A DNA stretch of 64,000 nucleotides. Source: Rhodobacteraceae bacterium UBA6213. GTDB lineage: Bacteria; Pseudomonadota; Alphaproteobacteria; Rhodobacterales; Rhodobacteraceae. The DNA is taken from the NCBI GenBank assembly GCA_002421605.1, contig DISJ01000016.1, positions 210,787 to 274,786 on the forward strand, written 5' to 3'. A program made the translations under genes and the position numbers. This document shows, in pieces, positions 42,255-51,173 of this stretch (position 1 is the stretch's first letter; each line of letters begins with the position of its first letter). A model generated the notes under the pieces. That model had not been told where the DNA came from and did not search any database. It worked only from the letters and a program-made list of their open reading frames with translations.

Positions 42255-43415
42255 ATGGCAAAGATTATCAAGGGTCATACGGTTGCGGCACTGGTTGTGC
42301 TGGTGGCCACCGCCGCATGGGTTGGCACAGGCGAGTTCAGCTCTGTTGGCAGCAAAATCGCACTGGCCGCCCAACGTCCGGACCCCGAGGCAGGCGCGAG
42401 CGCTACGGCTGCCGCGCCCGAAGCAACGAGCGCGCCTGAAAGCGCCGCACCGCAGGTGCGCCGGGTGGTCGAGGCCGTTGTGCCCGCCTTTGAAGATCAT
42501 GCGCGCCTGATACGGCTTTCGGGCGTAACTGCACCGGGCAAACGCGCAGTGCTTGCCGCGCGCACCAGCGGGCCAATGGAAACTTTGGCCGTATCCGCGG
42601 GCGACACTGTCGAGGCCGGCGCGATTGTGCTTAGCCTCGAGGGGGTTGAGGCGCAGGCCGCCGTGACAATCGCGCAAACCCAGCTAGATCAGCGCCTAGC
42701 CGAACTTGACGTGGCAGAAAAGCTGCTGGTCGTGGGCAACCGAACCGAAATGCAACTGATCGCCACACGCGCCGCGGCTGCGACCGCGCAAGCGCAACTC
42801 GATCAGGCGTTGGCAGCGCTTGACCGGCTGCAACTGCGCGCACCCTTCGCGGGCTATATCGACTCGGTAGAGGTAGAGCGCGGCGAATGGATCACCGCGG
42901 GCACCAACATCGCCACGCTGCTGTCGCTTGACCCGATCGACGTGCAGGCCGAGGTCAGCGAGCTTTATGCCCGCTACCTGCGCCCGGGCGCGGAGGCCGA
43001 GGTCACGCTGGCCGGTGGCCAGACCCTGCGCGGGACCGTTTCTTTCGTGGGCAAGGAAGCCTCGGCGCTGACCCGCACCTTTCCGGTAAAGGTTTCGCTG
43101 GCCAACCCGGATGCGGCAATTGGTGCAGGCATGACGGCTGAAGTAAAGCTTTATGCCGACCCTGTTCGCTCGGTCACGGTGCCCCGTTCGGTCATCACGC
43201 TTTCGGCGGCGGGCGAGTTGGGGCTGCGCGTTGTTGGCGCTGACGGTGTCGCGCGCTTTGCTGCGGTAGAGTTGCTTGACGATACGCCGACCGGCCTTGT
43301 GCTGACCGGGGTGCCCGAGGACGTGCGCATTATCGTCGTTGGTCAGGATCTGGTGCGCGATGGTGACCTTGTGACCGTGGCGGGTGATCCGTCGGTTGTC
43401 GGAGTTTCGGAATGA
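42255..43415 (+). CDS. RND efflux pump periplasmic adaptor subunit
   Basis: A 386-residue membrane-fusion protein. Uncleaved or signal-like N-terminal helix (HTVAALVVLVATAAWVG), Ala-rich linker, lipoyl half (GPMETLAVSAGDTVEAGAIVLSLEG), alpha-hairpin (QTQLDQRLAELDVAEKLLVVGNRTEMQLIATRAAAATAQAQLDQALAAL), second lipoyl half (LRAPFAGYIDSVEVERGEWI) and beta-barrel. It links the inner-membrane pump to an outer-membrane channel. GAGG lies upstream; the pump gene overlaps its stop by ATGA. No TolC-like gene is in the window. Confidence 0.93.
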   Translation: MAKIIKGHTVAALVVLVATAAWVGTGEFSSVGSKIALAAQRPDPEAGASATAAAPEATSAPESAAPQVRRVVEAVVPAFEDHARLIRLSGVTAPGKRAVLAARTSGPMETLAVSAGDTVEAGAIVLSLEGVEAQAAVTIAQTQLDQRLAELDVAEKLLVVGNRTEMQLIATRAAAATAQAQLDQALAALDRLQLRAPFAGYIDSVEVERGEWITAGTNIATLLSLDPIDVQAEVSELYARYLRPGAEAEVTLAGGQTLRGTVSFVGKEASALTRTFPVKVSLANPDAAIGAGMTAEVKLYADPVRSVTVPRSVITLSAAGELGLRVVGADGVARFAAVELLDDTPTGLVLTGVPEDVRIIVVGQDLVRDGDLVTVAGDPSVVGVSE

Positions 43416-46400
43416 AACTGGTCGAACTGGCTATCCGCAACGCGCGGCTGACGATTTCGATTCTGATCTTTCTGATGACCGCGGGGGCGATGTCTTATGT
43501 ATCGATCCCCAAGGAGGCCGAGCCTGACGTAGATATTCCAATCATCTATGTTTCGATGTCCTATCAGGGCATTTCGCCCGAAGACAGCGAGCGGCTGCTG
43601 CTGCGCCCGATGGAATCGGCGCTAAAATCCATCACCGACATCAAGCAGATGACCTCGACCGCCTACACGGGCGGCGGCAACGTTCTGCTGGAGTTTCAGG
43701 CCGGTGCCGACCTTGACAAGGCGCTTAGCGATGTGCGCACCAAGGTTGCTGCGGCGCGAGGCGATCTGCCGAGCGGGGTTGATGAGCCAACCGTCAACGA
43801 GGTGACGCTAGCCGAGTTTCCGGTACTGGTGGTCACGCTTTCGGGTGATATTCCCGAACGCGCGCTGGCGCTTGCCGGGCGCGAGTTGCGCAACCGTATC
43901 GAAGAGGTTTCGGGCGTGCTTGACGCCAACCTTCAGGGCGTTCGCGATGATCTGATCGAAGTGGTTGTCGACCCGGCAAAACTTTCGTCTTACGGCCTAC
44001 AAGTTAGTGCGTTGATCGCCGGGGTCGGCGCGAATAACCAACTGATCGCGGCCGGTGCGCTGGAAGGCGAAGAAGGCCACTATTCGATCAAGGTTCCGTC
44101 GCTGATCGAAACGGTTGACGATGTGGCGAATCTGCCGGTTGTGGTGTCACCCTCTGCGACAGTGCGCGCCCGAGATATTGCCACGGTGCTTTCAACCAAG
44201 AAAACGGCCACAACGGTGACGCGCCTCAATGGCCAATCCGCAGTGGCAATCGAGGTCAGCAAGCGCAGCGGCGCCAACCTGATCGAGACGGTCGATGAGG
44301 TCAAAGCGACGGTCGAGGAATTCCGCACGCTGCTGCCTGAAGGGATCGAAGTTTCGTTCAGTCAGGACAAATCGACCACCATCCGGCAGATGCTGGCCGA
44401 TCTGCAAAACTCGGTGCTGACTGCGGTGATCCTTGTGTTCATCGTGATCCTGTTCGTGCTGTCGGGGCGCGCCTCGGTGCTGATCGGGCTGGCGATTCCG
44501 GCCTCGTTTCTGATGGGCATTCTGTTTTTGTCGCTCTACGGTGCCACGGTAAACATGATCGTGCTGTTCGGGCTGATACTTGCGGTTGGTATGCTGGTCG
44601 ATGACGCGATCATCGTGACCGAATATGCCGAGCGACGAATGAGCGAGGGCATGGACAAGCGCGAGGCCTTTGCCCAAGCCAGCCACAAGATGGCAGGCCC
44701 GGTGATCGCTGCCACCATGACCCGCGTCGCGGCGTTCTCGCCACTGCTATTCTGGCCCGGCATCGTGGGCGAGTTCATGATGTACTTGCCGATCACGCTG
44801 ATTGCCACGCTTTCCGCCTCGATGCTTTATGCGCTGATCTTTGCTCCGACCTTGGGCGCGATTTTTTCAAAGCCCGTCCATCTGAAGCAAGGCAATAACG
44901 ATGGGCTTTACATGGCGGTGGTCAAGCGCGCCGTGCGCCATCCGGTGCTGGTGGCGCTGATCGCGCTTGCCAGCCTTATCGCGGTGCCGATGGCCTATGG
45001 CAAATACGGCGCGGGGGTCGAGTTTTTCCCGGCGGTCGAACCTGATTACGGCCTGCTGTACGTCCATGCCCGCGGCAACCTTTCGATCGACGAAAAGGAT
45101 GCGCTGGTGCGTCAGGCTGAAGAGCGGATTCTGGGCTGGCCGGGTATCGAGACGGTCTATACCCGCACGGGTTCGGGCGGCGGCTTTGGCACTTCGGTGG
45201 CCGCCGACGTGATCGGCACTATCCAGTACGAGTTCATAGATTGGCGCGAACGCAAGCCCGCCAGCGAATTGCTGGACGATCTGCGGGTGGCGATGCAAGG
45301 TATTCCCGGCGTTGACATCGAGGTGGCGGTGCCGGTTGCCGGGCCCTCTAGTGGTAAGGCGATTCAGTTGCGCCTTTCGGCAGCAATTCCGACCGGGCTC
45401 AATGAAGCTGCGCGCAAGATTGCCGACGAATTGGCAACCTTCCCCGAAATCATCGATATCGACAGCGGCCTGCCGCTGCCGGGTGTGGATTGGGAATTGC
45501 AGGTCGATCGCGCTGCTGCAGCGCGCTTTGGGCTGACACCGGGGGCAGTTGGCTCGATGGTGCGGCTGGTTACGGGCGGGTTGACGCTGTCAGATTATCG
45601 CCCCGCTGGGGCCGATGATGCGGTCGATATCGTACTGCGAATGCCGCCCGAATTGCGCACGATCTCGGCGCTCGATCAGTTGCAGATTGAAACCGGCGCG
45701 GGGCCGGTGCCGATTTCGAATTTCGTCACCCGCGTCGCCGCCCCCACCACCGGCACACTGACCCGGATCGACGGGCTGCGCACGATCACCGTGCAGGCGG
45801 GCTTGCGCGAGGGCGTGCAGGCGGCCGTGGTGCGCGGCGCAATCACCGAGCGCCTGCAGACAGCCGGGCTGGAAAACGCCGGGATTCGCTGGAAACTGGT
45901 TGGCGAAGACGAGATGCAGGCAGACGCATCGTCGTTTCTGGCCAAGGCTTTCGGTGCCGCGATGGCGCTGATCTTTGCGGTGCTTCTGGCGCAATTCAAC
46001 CGCTTCATCTCAGTCGGGCTGGTGCTTTCGGCGGTGGTGATGTCAACCATTGGCGTGTTCCTTGGGCTGATGATTATGGGCCAGCCCTTCGTGATCGTGA
46101 TGACCGGAATCGGCATCATCGCGTTGGCAGGGGTGGTGGTGAACAACAACATTGTGCTGATTGACACCTATGACACGCTGCGACACGAAGGCATGGACAA
46201 GGTCGAGGCGATCCTTGAAACCTGCCGAGAGCGGGCGCGCCCCGTGGTGCTGACCGCGCTGACCGCGATTCTGGGCGTTCTGCCGATCGCTTTCGGGCTG
46301 AACCTGGAACTTCTGTCGCACGAAACCACCTTTGGCGCGCCGTCCACGCAGTGGTGGATCGCCTTCTCGTCGTCCTTCGTCTACGGCCTCGCCTTCGCCA

Positions 46401-46495
46401 CCGTGCTGACGCTGATCGTCACCCCGTCGATGCTGATGCTGACCACCCGCGCCAACACCCCGAAAAAGCGACGCAAGTGGTTCGGGCGAAAGTAA
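43412..46495 (+). CDS. RND-family efflux pump permease
   Basis: A 1027-residue proton-driven exporter of the AcrB/HAE superfamily, full length with twelve expected membrane helices and two large periplasmic loops. Helix 4 holds the proton-relay Asp pair (GLILAVGMLVDDAIIVTEYAERRM), and the N-terminus ELAIRNARLTISILIFLMTAGAMSYVSIPKEAEPDVDIPIIYVSMSYQGISPED is typical. It overlaps the adaptor gene. Substrates are unknown; it belongs to the sub-branch with relatively short N-terminal helix 1, common in marine alphaproteobacteria. Confidence 0.95.
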   Translation: MKLVELAIRNARLTISILIFLMTAGAMSYVSIPKEAEPDVDIPIIYVSMSYQGISPEDSERLLLRPMESALKSITDIKQMTSTAYTGGGNVLLEFQAGADLDKALSDVRTKVAAARGDLPSGVDEPTVNEVTLAEFPVLVVTLSGDIPERALALAGRELRNRIEEVSGVLDANLQGVRDDLIEVVVDPAKLSSYGLQVSALIAGVGANNQLIAAGALEGEEGHYSIKVPSLIETVDDVANLPVVVSPSATVRARDIATVLSTKKTATTVTRLNGQSAVAIEVSKRSGANLIETVDEVKATVEEFRTLLPEGIEVSFSQDKSTTIRQMLADLQNSVLTAVILVFIVILFVLSGRASVLIGLAIPASFLMGILFLSLYGATVNMIVLFGLILAVGMLVDDAIIVTEYAERRMSEGMDKREAFAQASHKMAGPVIAATMTRVAAFSPLLFWPGIVGEFMMYLPITLIATLSASMLYALIFAPTLGAIFSKPVHLKQGNNDGLYMAVVKRAVRHPVLVALIALASLIAVPMAYGKYGAGVEFFPAVEPDYGLLYVHARGNLSIDEKDALVRQAEERILGWPGIETVYTRTGSGGGFGTSVAADVIGTIQYEFIDWRERKPASELLDDLRVAMQGIPGVDIEVAVPVAGPSSGKAIQLRLSAAIPTGLNEAARKIADELATFPEIIDIDSGLPLPGVDWELQVDRAAAARFGLTPGAVGSMVRLVTGGLTLSDYRPAGADDAVDIVLRMPPELRTISALDQLQIETGAGPVPISNFVTRVAAPTTGTLTRIDGLRTITVQAGLREGVQAAVVRGAITERLQTAGLENAGIRWKLVGEDEMQADASSFLAKAFGAAMALIFAVLLAQFNRFISVGLVLSAVVMSTIGVFLGLMIMGQPFVIVMTGIGIIALAGVVVNNNIVLIDTYDTLRHEGMDKVEAILETCRERARPVVLTALTAILGVLPIAFGLNLELLSHETTFGAPSTQWWIAFSSSFVYGLAFATVLTLIVTPSMLMLTTRANTPKKRRKWFGRK

Positions 46496-46543
46496 CGCCA
46501 AGCGGTTGACTGTGTAGCGGAGCGTAGCCCGCCAAATACTTAG

Positions 46544-46571
46544 CAGACGCCGCGCATTTGCGCGGCGTCTG
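46544..46571 (+). terminator. GC-rich hairpin after the RND operon
   Basis: Perfect 13-bp inverted repeat CAGACGCCGCGCA-tt-TGCGCGGCGTCTG beginning 48 bp after the RND pump stop. It would form a very stable hairpin. The following GTGTAGGTGG has no U-run, so it may be a Rho-assisted end or an RNA 3'-stabilising structure rather than a classical terminator. Confidence 0.55.
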
Positions 46572-46994
46572 TGTAGGTGGTGGGAGGGCATGGCTTGCAA
46601 TCGCGCGCCTTTTGCGATCGCCGCGTGGTGTGCTTGCTGTCGGGCATTATGCTTGCGTTGTTGCGGATGAGAACCCGGGCGCGGGCTGTGACCCAAGCCC
46701 CTGTCAAAGTGAGCGCCAAACCCAAGCTTGTCAGCAGGTCCGAATGTGTATCGCCCGCGTTGCCCCAACTTTTATCCAGCGTGAGCGAGACTCTGAGCTT
46801 GGGTTTTGTCATCCTGTGGCGCTAGTCGGCGTGAACCCCGTTGAAAAGAAAGTTCCTTTGGCACTGCCTATCAAATTGTTGAAATAGCTGGAGTCCCGCC
46901 CAGAGCATGGCGTTGTGCGCTAGACAGCCGACACAAAATTGGCGTGCCACTTGTCGTTCAAGTAGCTGAGTTTTGGGCGATAGGGGCAAGGCAG
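46572..46994. other. non-coding gap before the IS-remnant patch
   Basis: About 420 bp with no gene I can support. Base composition is more even than in the flanking core genes. Short frames on both strands lack recognisable domains and RBS. The segment joins the RND operon to the degraded IS cluster and may itself be the relic of inserted DNA. Confidence 0.5.
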
Positions 46995-47180
46995 TTGCGC
47001 ATCACGTTTGATCGTACCGCGGTGCAAACCGCGCTTGCCCTTGTCGCGATCCTTTGTATTGCGGCCCAAGTGCGCTTGCTTGGTCTGGGTTTGGACGGGT
47101 TTGCCGGGCTGCACCCGGATGAACGCCATCTGCTCTTTTTGTCGCAAGACATGTTTCGCGCCCTGTCCGATCCGGACTGG
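46995..47180 (+). pseudogene. 5' fragment of a membrane glycosyltransferase (PMT/ArnT-like)
   Basis: A plus-strand frame starting with TTG at 46995 reads LRITFDRTAVQTALALVAILCIAAQVRLLGLGLDGFAGLHPDERHLLF and then DMFRALSDPDW. One hydrophobic helix followed by R-x2-GL...HPDE matches the start of GT-C mannosyltransferase-like proteins, where the Asp-Glu pair is catalytic. The frame then runs into antisense IS110 sequence. Only about 60 residues of an expected 400-600 remain, so the gene was truncated by the insertion. Confidence 0.5.
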
Positions 47181-47357
47181 CAGGCCATACTCCCGCAAGA
47201 TCGCGATCAGGCGCATGAAGTCGCCGGTGGTGTTGGTGATCGTCATACGCCGACGGCGCGTCTTGCCCGGGACGGCAATCAGCACCTCGTGCCGGTGTTT
47301 GGAAATGTCGACGCCTACCAGAACGCGGGCATCCGCAGTATGATCAACTTTGGCCAT
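47166..47357 (-). pseudogene. IS110-family transposase, N-terminal fragment
   Basis: Minus-strand MAKVDHTADARVLVGVDISKHRHEVLIAVPGKTRRRRM and onward to LREYGLPVRIG matches the N-terminal DEDD (RuvC-like) domain of IS110 transposases, with the first Asp in GVDISK. After about 64 residues the frame leaves the family, so the C-terminal Ser domain is missing and the element cannot transpose. The remaining upstream non-coding end lies at 47358-47470. Confidence 0.8.
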
Positions 47358-47485
47358 GGCCGGTCTCCTCTGTGGTGTGGTTCGCAAAACCACCATAGAG
47401 ACCTGAGCCCCGGTTATGGCCGCCTAGCTCGCGCAATTTGAGGGCTGCGCAGGCGGCCATAACCTTCAACTGCGCGTCGTTCCCA
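47358..47485. mobile_element. IS110 left-end non-coding remnant with two inverted repeats
   Basis: Upstream of the IS110 transposase start lie two hairpin-forming repeats: GGTCTC...GAGACC enclosing GGTT-cgc-AAAACC (47362-47403), and a perfect 14-bp pair GGTTATGGCCGCCT / AGGCGGCCATAACC (47412-47425 and 47451-47464). In IS110-group elements the left-end non-coding region encodes the guide (bridge) RNA. The exact element boundary is not determined. Confidence 0.5.
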
Positions 47486-47764
47486 ACATGCTACGGCCAT
47501 GAGTTCCAGGCCCAATCCCATTGGCATGTCGAAGACAAAGGCATCCGCCATGCCTACATCAAACCCAGTTCGCCGCAACTCAACGGCAAGGTCGAACGAT
47601 CCCACCGATCCGACGAGCAGGAGTTCTACCAGCTGCTAAGCTACACGGGCGATGTCTATCTGAACGCCAAACTGGCCGAGTGGGAACAGTTTTACCACCT
47701 CGCAAGACCCCACGGTGCCCACAACGGCAAAACGCCTTACGAGGCGCTCAGAGAAAAGCTATAG
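47486..47764 (+). pseudogene. IS481-family transposase, C-terminal fragment
   Basis: Plus-strand GHEFQAQSHWHVEDKGIRHAYIKPSSPQLNGKVERSHRSDEQEFYQLL and RPHGAHNGKTPYEALREKL is the end of the rve/DDE domain of IS481 transposases, including the final catalytic Glu (KVERSH). The N-terminal HTH and first two catalytic Asp residues are missing. The left boundary abuts the IS110 remnant, at a garbled TDNGHEF motif (CYGHEF). Confidence 0.85.
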
Positions 47765-47833
47765 CACCATGAAATGGTGTCTCGCCAAATCGCCCACATC
47801 AGACGCACGGCCTGCCCCCAGGTGGTCCCTCGT

Positions 47834-48060
47834 TCATAATGAGGGTCCTTTAGCTTGATAGTGGTCGATTTCGGGTGTGGCGAGTGCGCCGGGCGCGCTG
47901 CCATCAAATAGCTCAAGCGCCTGGCGCGCTTATGTGGGGGTCTTGTTTGCCAGCGATGAATGCGGCCTGAAGTTGTTGTAATCGTTGCGCCAGAGGGCCA
48001 GCGTTCGGCGACCATCAGCATAGCCCTCTGCGTTCAAAGCCTGCACCCAGCACTTCAGAA
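47834..48060 (-). pseudogene. IS3-family transposase OrfB, C-terminal fragment with internal stop
   Basis: On the minus strand the frame CWVQALNAEGYADGRRTLALWRND then YNNFRPHSSLANKTP is the C-terminal end of an IS3-type integrase. An in-frame TAA (plus coordinates 47930-47932) interrupts it after KTPT, and the residual ARQALELFDGSAPGALATP continues beyond it to a natural TGA at 47834. The upstream part is lost. The 47765-47833 stretch before the IS481 fragment resembles the element's end and holds no gene. Confidence 0.75.
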
Positions 48061-48126
48061 GTTGGCACGCTGGTTGGCACACTGGCTTCCCGCAGAACAA
48101 CTTCCCTTTTTGTTTTCAGTGATGGT

Positions 48127-48201
48127 TGGCAGCCCGTAGGGGAGTCGAACCCCTCTTACCAGGTTGAAAACCTGGTGTCCTAACCGATAGACGAACGGGC
48201 C
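48127..48201 (-). tRNA. tRNA-Glu (UUC anticodon)
   Basis: A complete 75-nt cloverleaf on the minus strand: acceptor GGCCCGT pairs with ACGGGCT (G1-U72 wobble), D arm with GGTTAGGAC, anticodon arm CCAGG-TTTTCAA-CCTGG with anticodon TTC, T arm GAGGGGTTCGACTCCCCT-like and encoded CCA. It flanks the IS-remnant patch, in keeping with tRNA genes as insertion targets. Confidence 0.96.
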
Positions 48202-48304
48202 ACGCTCGGCGTGGGCGGTGTTTAGGGCAGGGCGGGGTGACTCGCAAGAGGGATTTTGGCGCGGGGCGAAACTTTCGCCTTGATGCACCGGGGGGGGTAC
48301 GCAT

Positions 48305-50050
48305 TTAGGCGCGGGCGGCGTCTTCAAGGCGCAGTTGCACGGTGCTGCGCCCGCCCCATGTATTGGTCTCGATCCGCCCGGCAAGATGAAAGCGTGCAGC
48401 GCCGGGCTGCAGCAGCAGCGGGCCAAGCGGGCCGTCAAATGCCCCGAACGCCACCGCGTCGATCCGCCCTTCGGGCCCCCCCAGCCGAAAGCGTAAATGG
48501 CTTTCCCCGATCCGCCGCATGCCTGTTATTTCGGCGCCGGCAAAGGCAAAGCGCGGCGCGGGGGCGCCTTGACCAAAGGGGCCGGCGCGCTCGATATCCT
48601 CGATCAGTGCGGTGGTGGCGGCGGCGGGCATTAAAAGCCCGTCCAGCCGCAGTTCGCGTGGCCCCTGGGCCCCCGCGCCTTGGCGCGCCAGCAACTCGCC
48701 CAGCCGCGCCATCGCAGGCTCGATCATCTCTTCCGCTACGCTCAGGCCCGCCGCCATGCGGTGCCCACCGCCTTTGAGCAGCAAGCCTTCGGCGGCAAGC
48801 ATCTGCACTGCCGCGCCAAGGTCCACCCCCGCCACCGAGCGTGCGGAGCCCTTGCCGATGCCGCCCTCAACCCCGATCACCACCGCAGGGCGGTTGGTCG
48901 CCTCTTTCAGCCGCGCCGCGACGATGCCGACCACGCCGGGGTGCCAACCCGCGCCCGCCGCCCAGACTAGCGGCCCGTCGAGCCCGCGTGCCTCGGCCTG
49001 CTCTAGCGCAGCGTCGCGCACCCGGTTTTCGATCTCGCGCCGCTCGGTGTTGAGCAGGTCAAGCCGCTCGGCCAGCGCCGCCGCTTCGTGCGGATCGTCG
49101 GTTGCAAGCAATCGCGCGCCAAGGTCCGCCGCGCCAATCCGCCCGCCCGCGTTGATCCGTGGCCCAATCACAAAGCCAAGCGCATAGCTGGTGGGCGCAT
49201 GGTCCATGCGCGCCACATCGGCCAGCGCCACCAGCCCCACCCGGTCGCGCCGCGCCATCACCCGCAGGCCCTGGCGCACCAGCGCGCGGTTAACGCCGAT
49301 CAGGGGGGCCACATCGGCCACCGTGGCCAGCGCCACCAGATCCAGCAGCGCCATCAGGTCAGGCCCGGTGGCCCCTTGGGCACGCAGCTGGCGGTTCGCC
49401 TCGACCAGCATCAGGAACACAACCGACGCGGCGCAGAGGTGGCCAAGCTCGCCACTCTCATCGGCCCGGTTGGGGTTGACCACGGCCAGCGCGGGGGGCA
49501 GCGTCTCGGAGCCGAGGTGATGGTCCAGCACCACCACGTCGGCGCCATTGGCCGCGGCAATCGCATCATGGCTCATCGTGCCGCAGTCAACGCAGACGAT
49601 AAGGTCATGGTCGCGCGCCAGCATCGCCATGGCGGCCTCGTTCGGGCCATAACCCTCATCGATCCGGTCGGGAATATAGAGCGTCGCGCGCCACCCCATG
49701 GCACGCAGCCAGACCGTCAGCAGCGCCGCCGAAGCGCCGCCATCGACATCGTAATCGGCAAAAATCGCAATCGCTTCACGCGTATCAACCGCACGCAAAA
49801 ACCGCGCGACAGCGGCGCCCATGTCTTTCAGCGTCAAAGGATCGGGCAGCAGGTCGCGCAACTGCGGCTCTAGAAACCGCTCGGCATCGGCAGCGGCCAC
49901 ACCACGCGCCACCAGCAGCCGTGCCAGCGGCAGCGGCAGGCGCGTCTGCTGCACCATCGCCTCGGCCAGGCGATCAACTTCGGCACCGGGCCCGACCCAG
50001 CGGCGCCCGGTGGCAGAGGTTTCGACATCAAGAAAGGCGCGCCCACTCAT
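48305..50050 (-). CDS. recJ: single-stranded-DNA-specific exonuclease RecJ
   Basis: A 581-residue DHH-superfamily 5'-3' exonuclease. Motifs: IFADYDVDGGASAALL (motif I), CVDCGTMSHDAIA (motif II), VVLDHHLGSETLPPALAVVNPN (DHH motif III), GPRINAGGRIGAADLGARLL and the DHHA1 GGHRMAAGLS. It acts in recombination and mismatch or base-excision repair. The start MSGRAFLDV at 50050 is chosen because further in-frame codons run into the glpX gene. It lies 43 bp downstream of glpX on the same strand. Confidence 0.96.
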   Translation of the reverse strand: MSGRAFLDVETSATGRRWVGPGAEVDRLAEAMVQQTRLPLPLARLLVARGVAAADAERFLEPQLRDLLPDPLTLKDMGAAVARFLRAVDTREAIAIFADYDVDGGASAALLTVWLRAMGWRATLYIPDRIDEGYGPNEAAMAMLARDHDLIVCVDCGTMSHDAIAAANGADVVVLDHHLGSETLPPALAVVNPNRADESGELGHLCAASVVFLMLVEANRQLRAQGATGPDLMALLDLVALATVADVAPLIGVNRALVRQGLRVMARRDRVGLVALADVARMDHAPTSYALGFVIGPRINAGGRIGAADLGARLLATDDPHEAAALAERLDLLNTERREIENRVRDAALEQAEARGLDGPLVWAAGAGWHPGVVGIVAARLKEATNRPAVVIGVEGGIGKGSARSVAGVDLGAAVQMLAAEGLLLKGGGHRMAAGLSVAEEMIEPAMARLGELLARQGAGAQGPRELRLDGLLMPAAATTALIEDIERAGPFGQGAPAPRFAFAGAEITGMRRIGESHLRFRLGGPEGRIDAVAFGAFDGPLGPLLLQPGAARFHLAGRIETNTWGGRSTVQLRLEDAARA

Positions 50051-50093
50051 ACCCGACACTTGCCGGATTTTTCCGCCATTGGCCAGAGCGGGC

Positions 50094-51080
50094 TCAGTTG
50101 TCTTCGTGGCCATTCCGGGTAATCGGGTTACGCCACAGCATCCGGCGCACCGATCCGGTTTTGGACCGCATCAAGAGGGTTTCAGTCTGGATATAGTTCG
50201 GCTCGCGCTTCACACCCTGCACGATCGAGCCATTGGTCACACCAGTTGCGGCAAAGATCACATCGGCGCGCACCATGTCATCGCGCGCATAGATACGGTT
50301 GAGGTCGGTGATGCCGGCCTTGTAGGCGCGCGACCGCTCATCTTCATTGCGAAAGGTCAGCCGCCCCCACATCTGCCCGCCCATGCATTTGAGCGCCGAG
50401 GCCGCCAACACGCCTTCGGGCGCACCGCCAAGCCCCATATACATGTCGATGCCGGTGATCTCGGATTCCGCACAGTGGATCACACCCGCCACGTCGCCAT
50501 CCGTGATCAGCCGAATCGAGGCGCCGGTCGCGCGGATTTCAGCGATCAGGTCGTCATGGCGGGGCCTTTCTAGCACGCAGCAGGTGATGTCGGCAGGGGT
50601 AACGCCGCCCGCGCGGGCCAACTCGTAAATGCGCTCGCCGGGCGACATATCAAGGCTGACAACATCCTTGGGGTAGCCCGGGCCGATTGCCAGCTTGTCC
50701 ATGTAAACGTCGGGCGCGTGCAACAAGGTGCCGCGTGGTGCCATGGCAATGACGGTTAGCGCATTGGGCATGTCCTTGGCGGTTAGCGTGGTGCCTTCCA
50801 GCGGGTCCAGCGCAATATCGACTGCGGGGCCCTCGCCGGAACCGACCTCTTCGCCGATAAAAAGCATCGGCGCTTCGTCGCGCTCGCCCTCGCCAATCAC
50901 CACCACGCCCTTGATGTCTAGCTGGTTCAACTGCTCGCGCATGGCGTTGACGGCGGCCTGATCGGCAGCCTTTTCATCGCCGCGCCCAATCAGCAGGGCC
51001 GATGCAAATGCGGCGGCTTCCGACACGCGGGCAAGCCCGAGCGAAAGCATCCGATCCTTGAAATCAATCTTGTCGACCAT
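50094..51080 (-). CDS. glpX: class II fructose-1,6-bisphosphatase
   Basis: A 328-residue GlpX-type phosphatase. Metal and substrate motifs: VVVIGEGERDEAPMLFIGEEVG, DIALDPLEGTTLTAKDMPNAL (Li+-sensitive phosphatase signature), DITCCVLERPRHDDLIAEIRATGASIRLITDGDVAG and GLGGAPEGVLAASALKCMGG. It removes the 1-phosphate of fructose-1,6-bisphosphate in gluconeogenesis. GGGGAAAA precedes the ATG. It probably shares a transcript with recJ; hom, ceramidase, glpX and recJ run in one direction. Confidence 0.96.
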   Translation of the reverse strand: MVDKIDFKDRMLSLGLARVSEAAAFASALLIGRGDEKAADQAAVNAMREQLNQLDIKGVVVIGEGERDEAPMLFIGEEVGSGEGPAVDIALDPLEGTTLTAKDMPNALTVIAMAPRGTLLHAPDVYMDKLAIGPGYPKDVVSLDMSPGERIYELARAGGVTPADITCCVLERPRHDDLIAEIRATGASIRLITDGDVAGVIHCAESEITGIDMYMGLGGAPEGVLAASALKCMGGQMWGRLTFRNEDERSRAYKAGITDLNRIYARDDMVRADVIFAATGVTNGSIVQGVKREPNYIQTETLLMRSKTGSVRRMLWRNPITRNGHEDN

Positions 51081-51173
51081 GATTTTCCCCGGCTCTGAAC
51101 GATTGGGGGCATCTAGCGCGCCTGGCGCGCACCCGGCAAGGCTGGGTGCGCTAACGGAAAGTTGGTATCTGCG

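Noticed and set aside
46540..46812. A 90-codon minus-strand frame (MTKPKLRVSLTLDKSW) in the gap after the RND operon
   Set aside because: No RBS, no recognisable domain, and its end includes the GC-rich hairpin. Possibly a decayed gene, but not supportable.
46944..47441. The whole 165-codon plus-strand frame as one intact gene
   Set aside because: Only residues up to about 79 look like a membrane glycosyltransferase; the rest is antisense to the IS110 transposase, so it is a chimera of two fragments.
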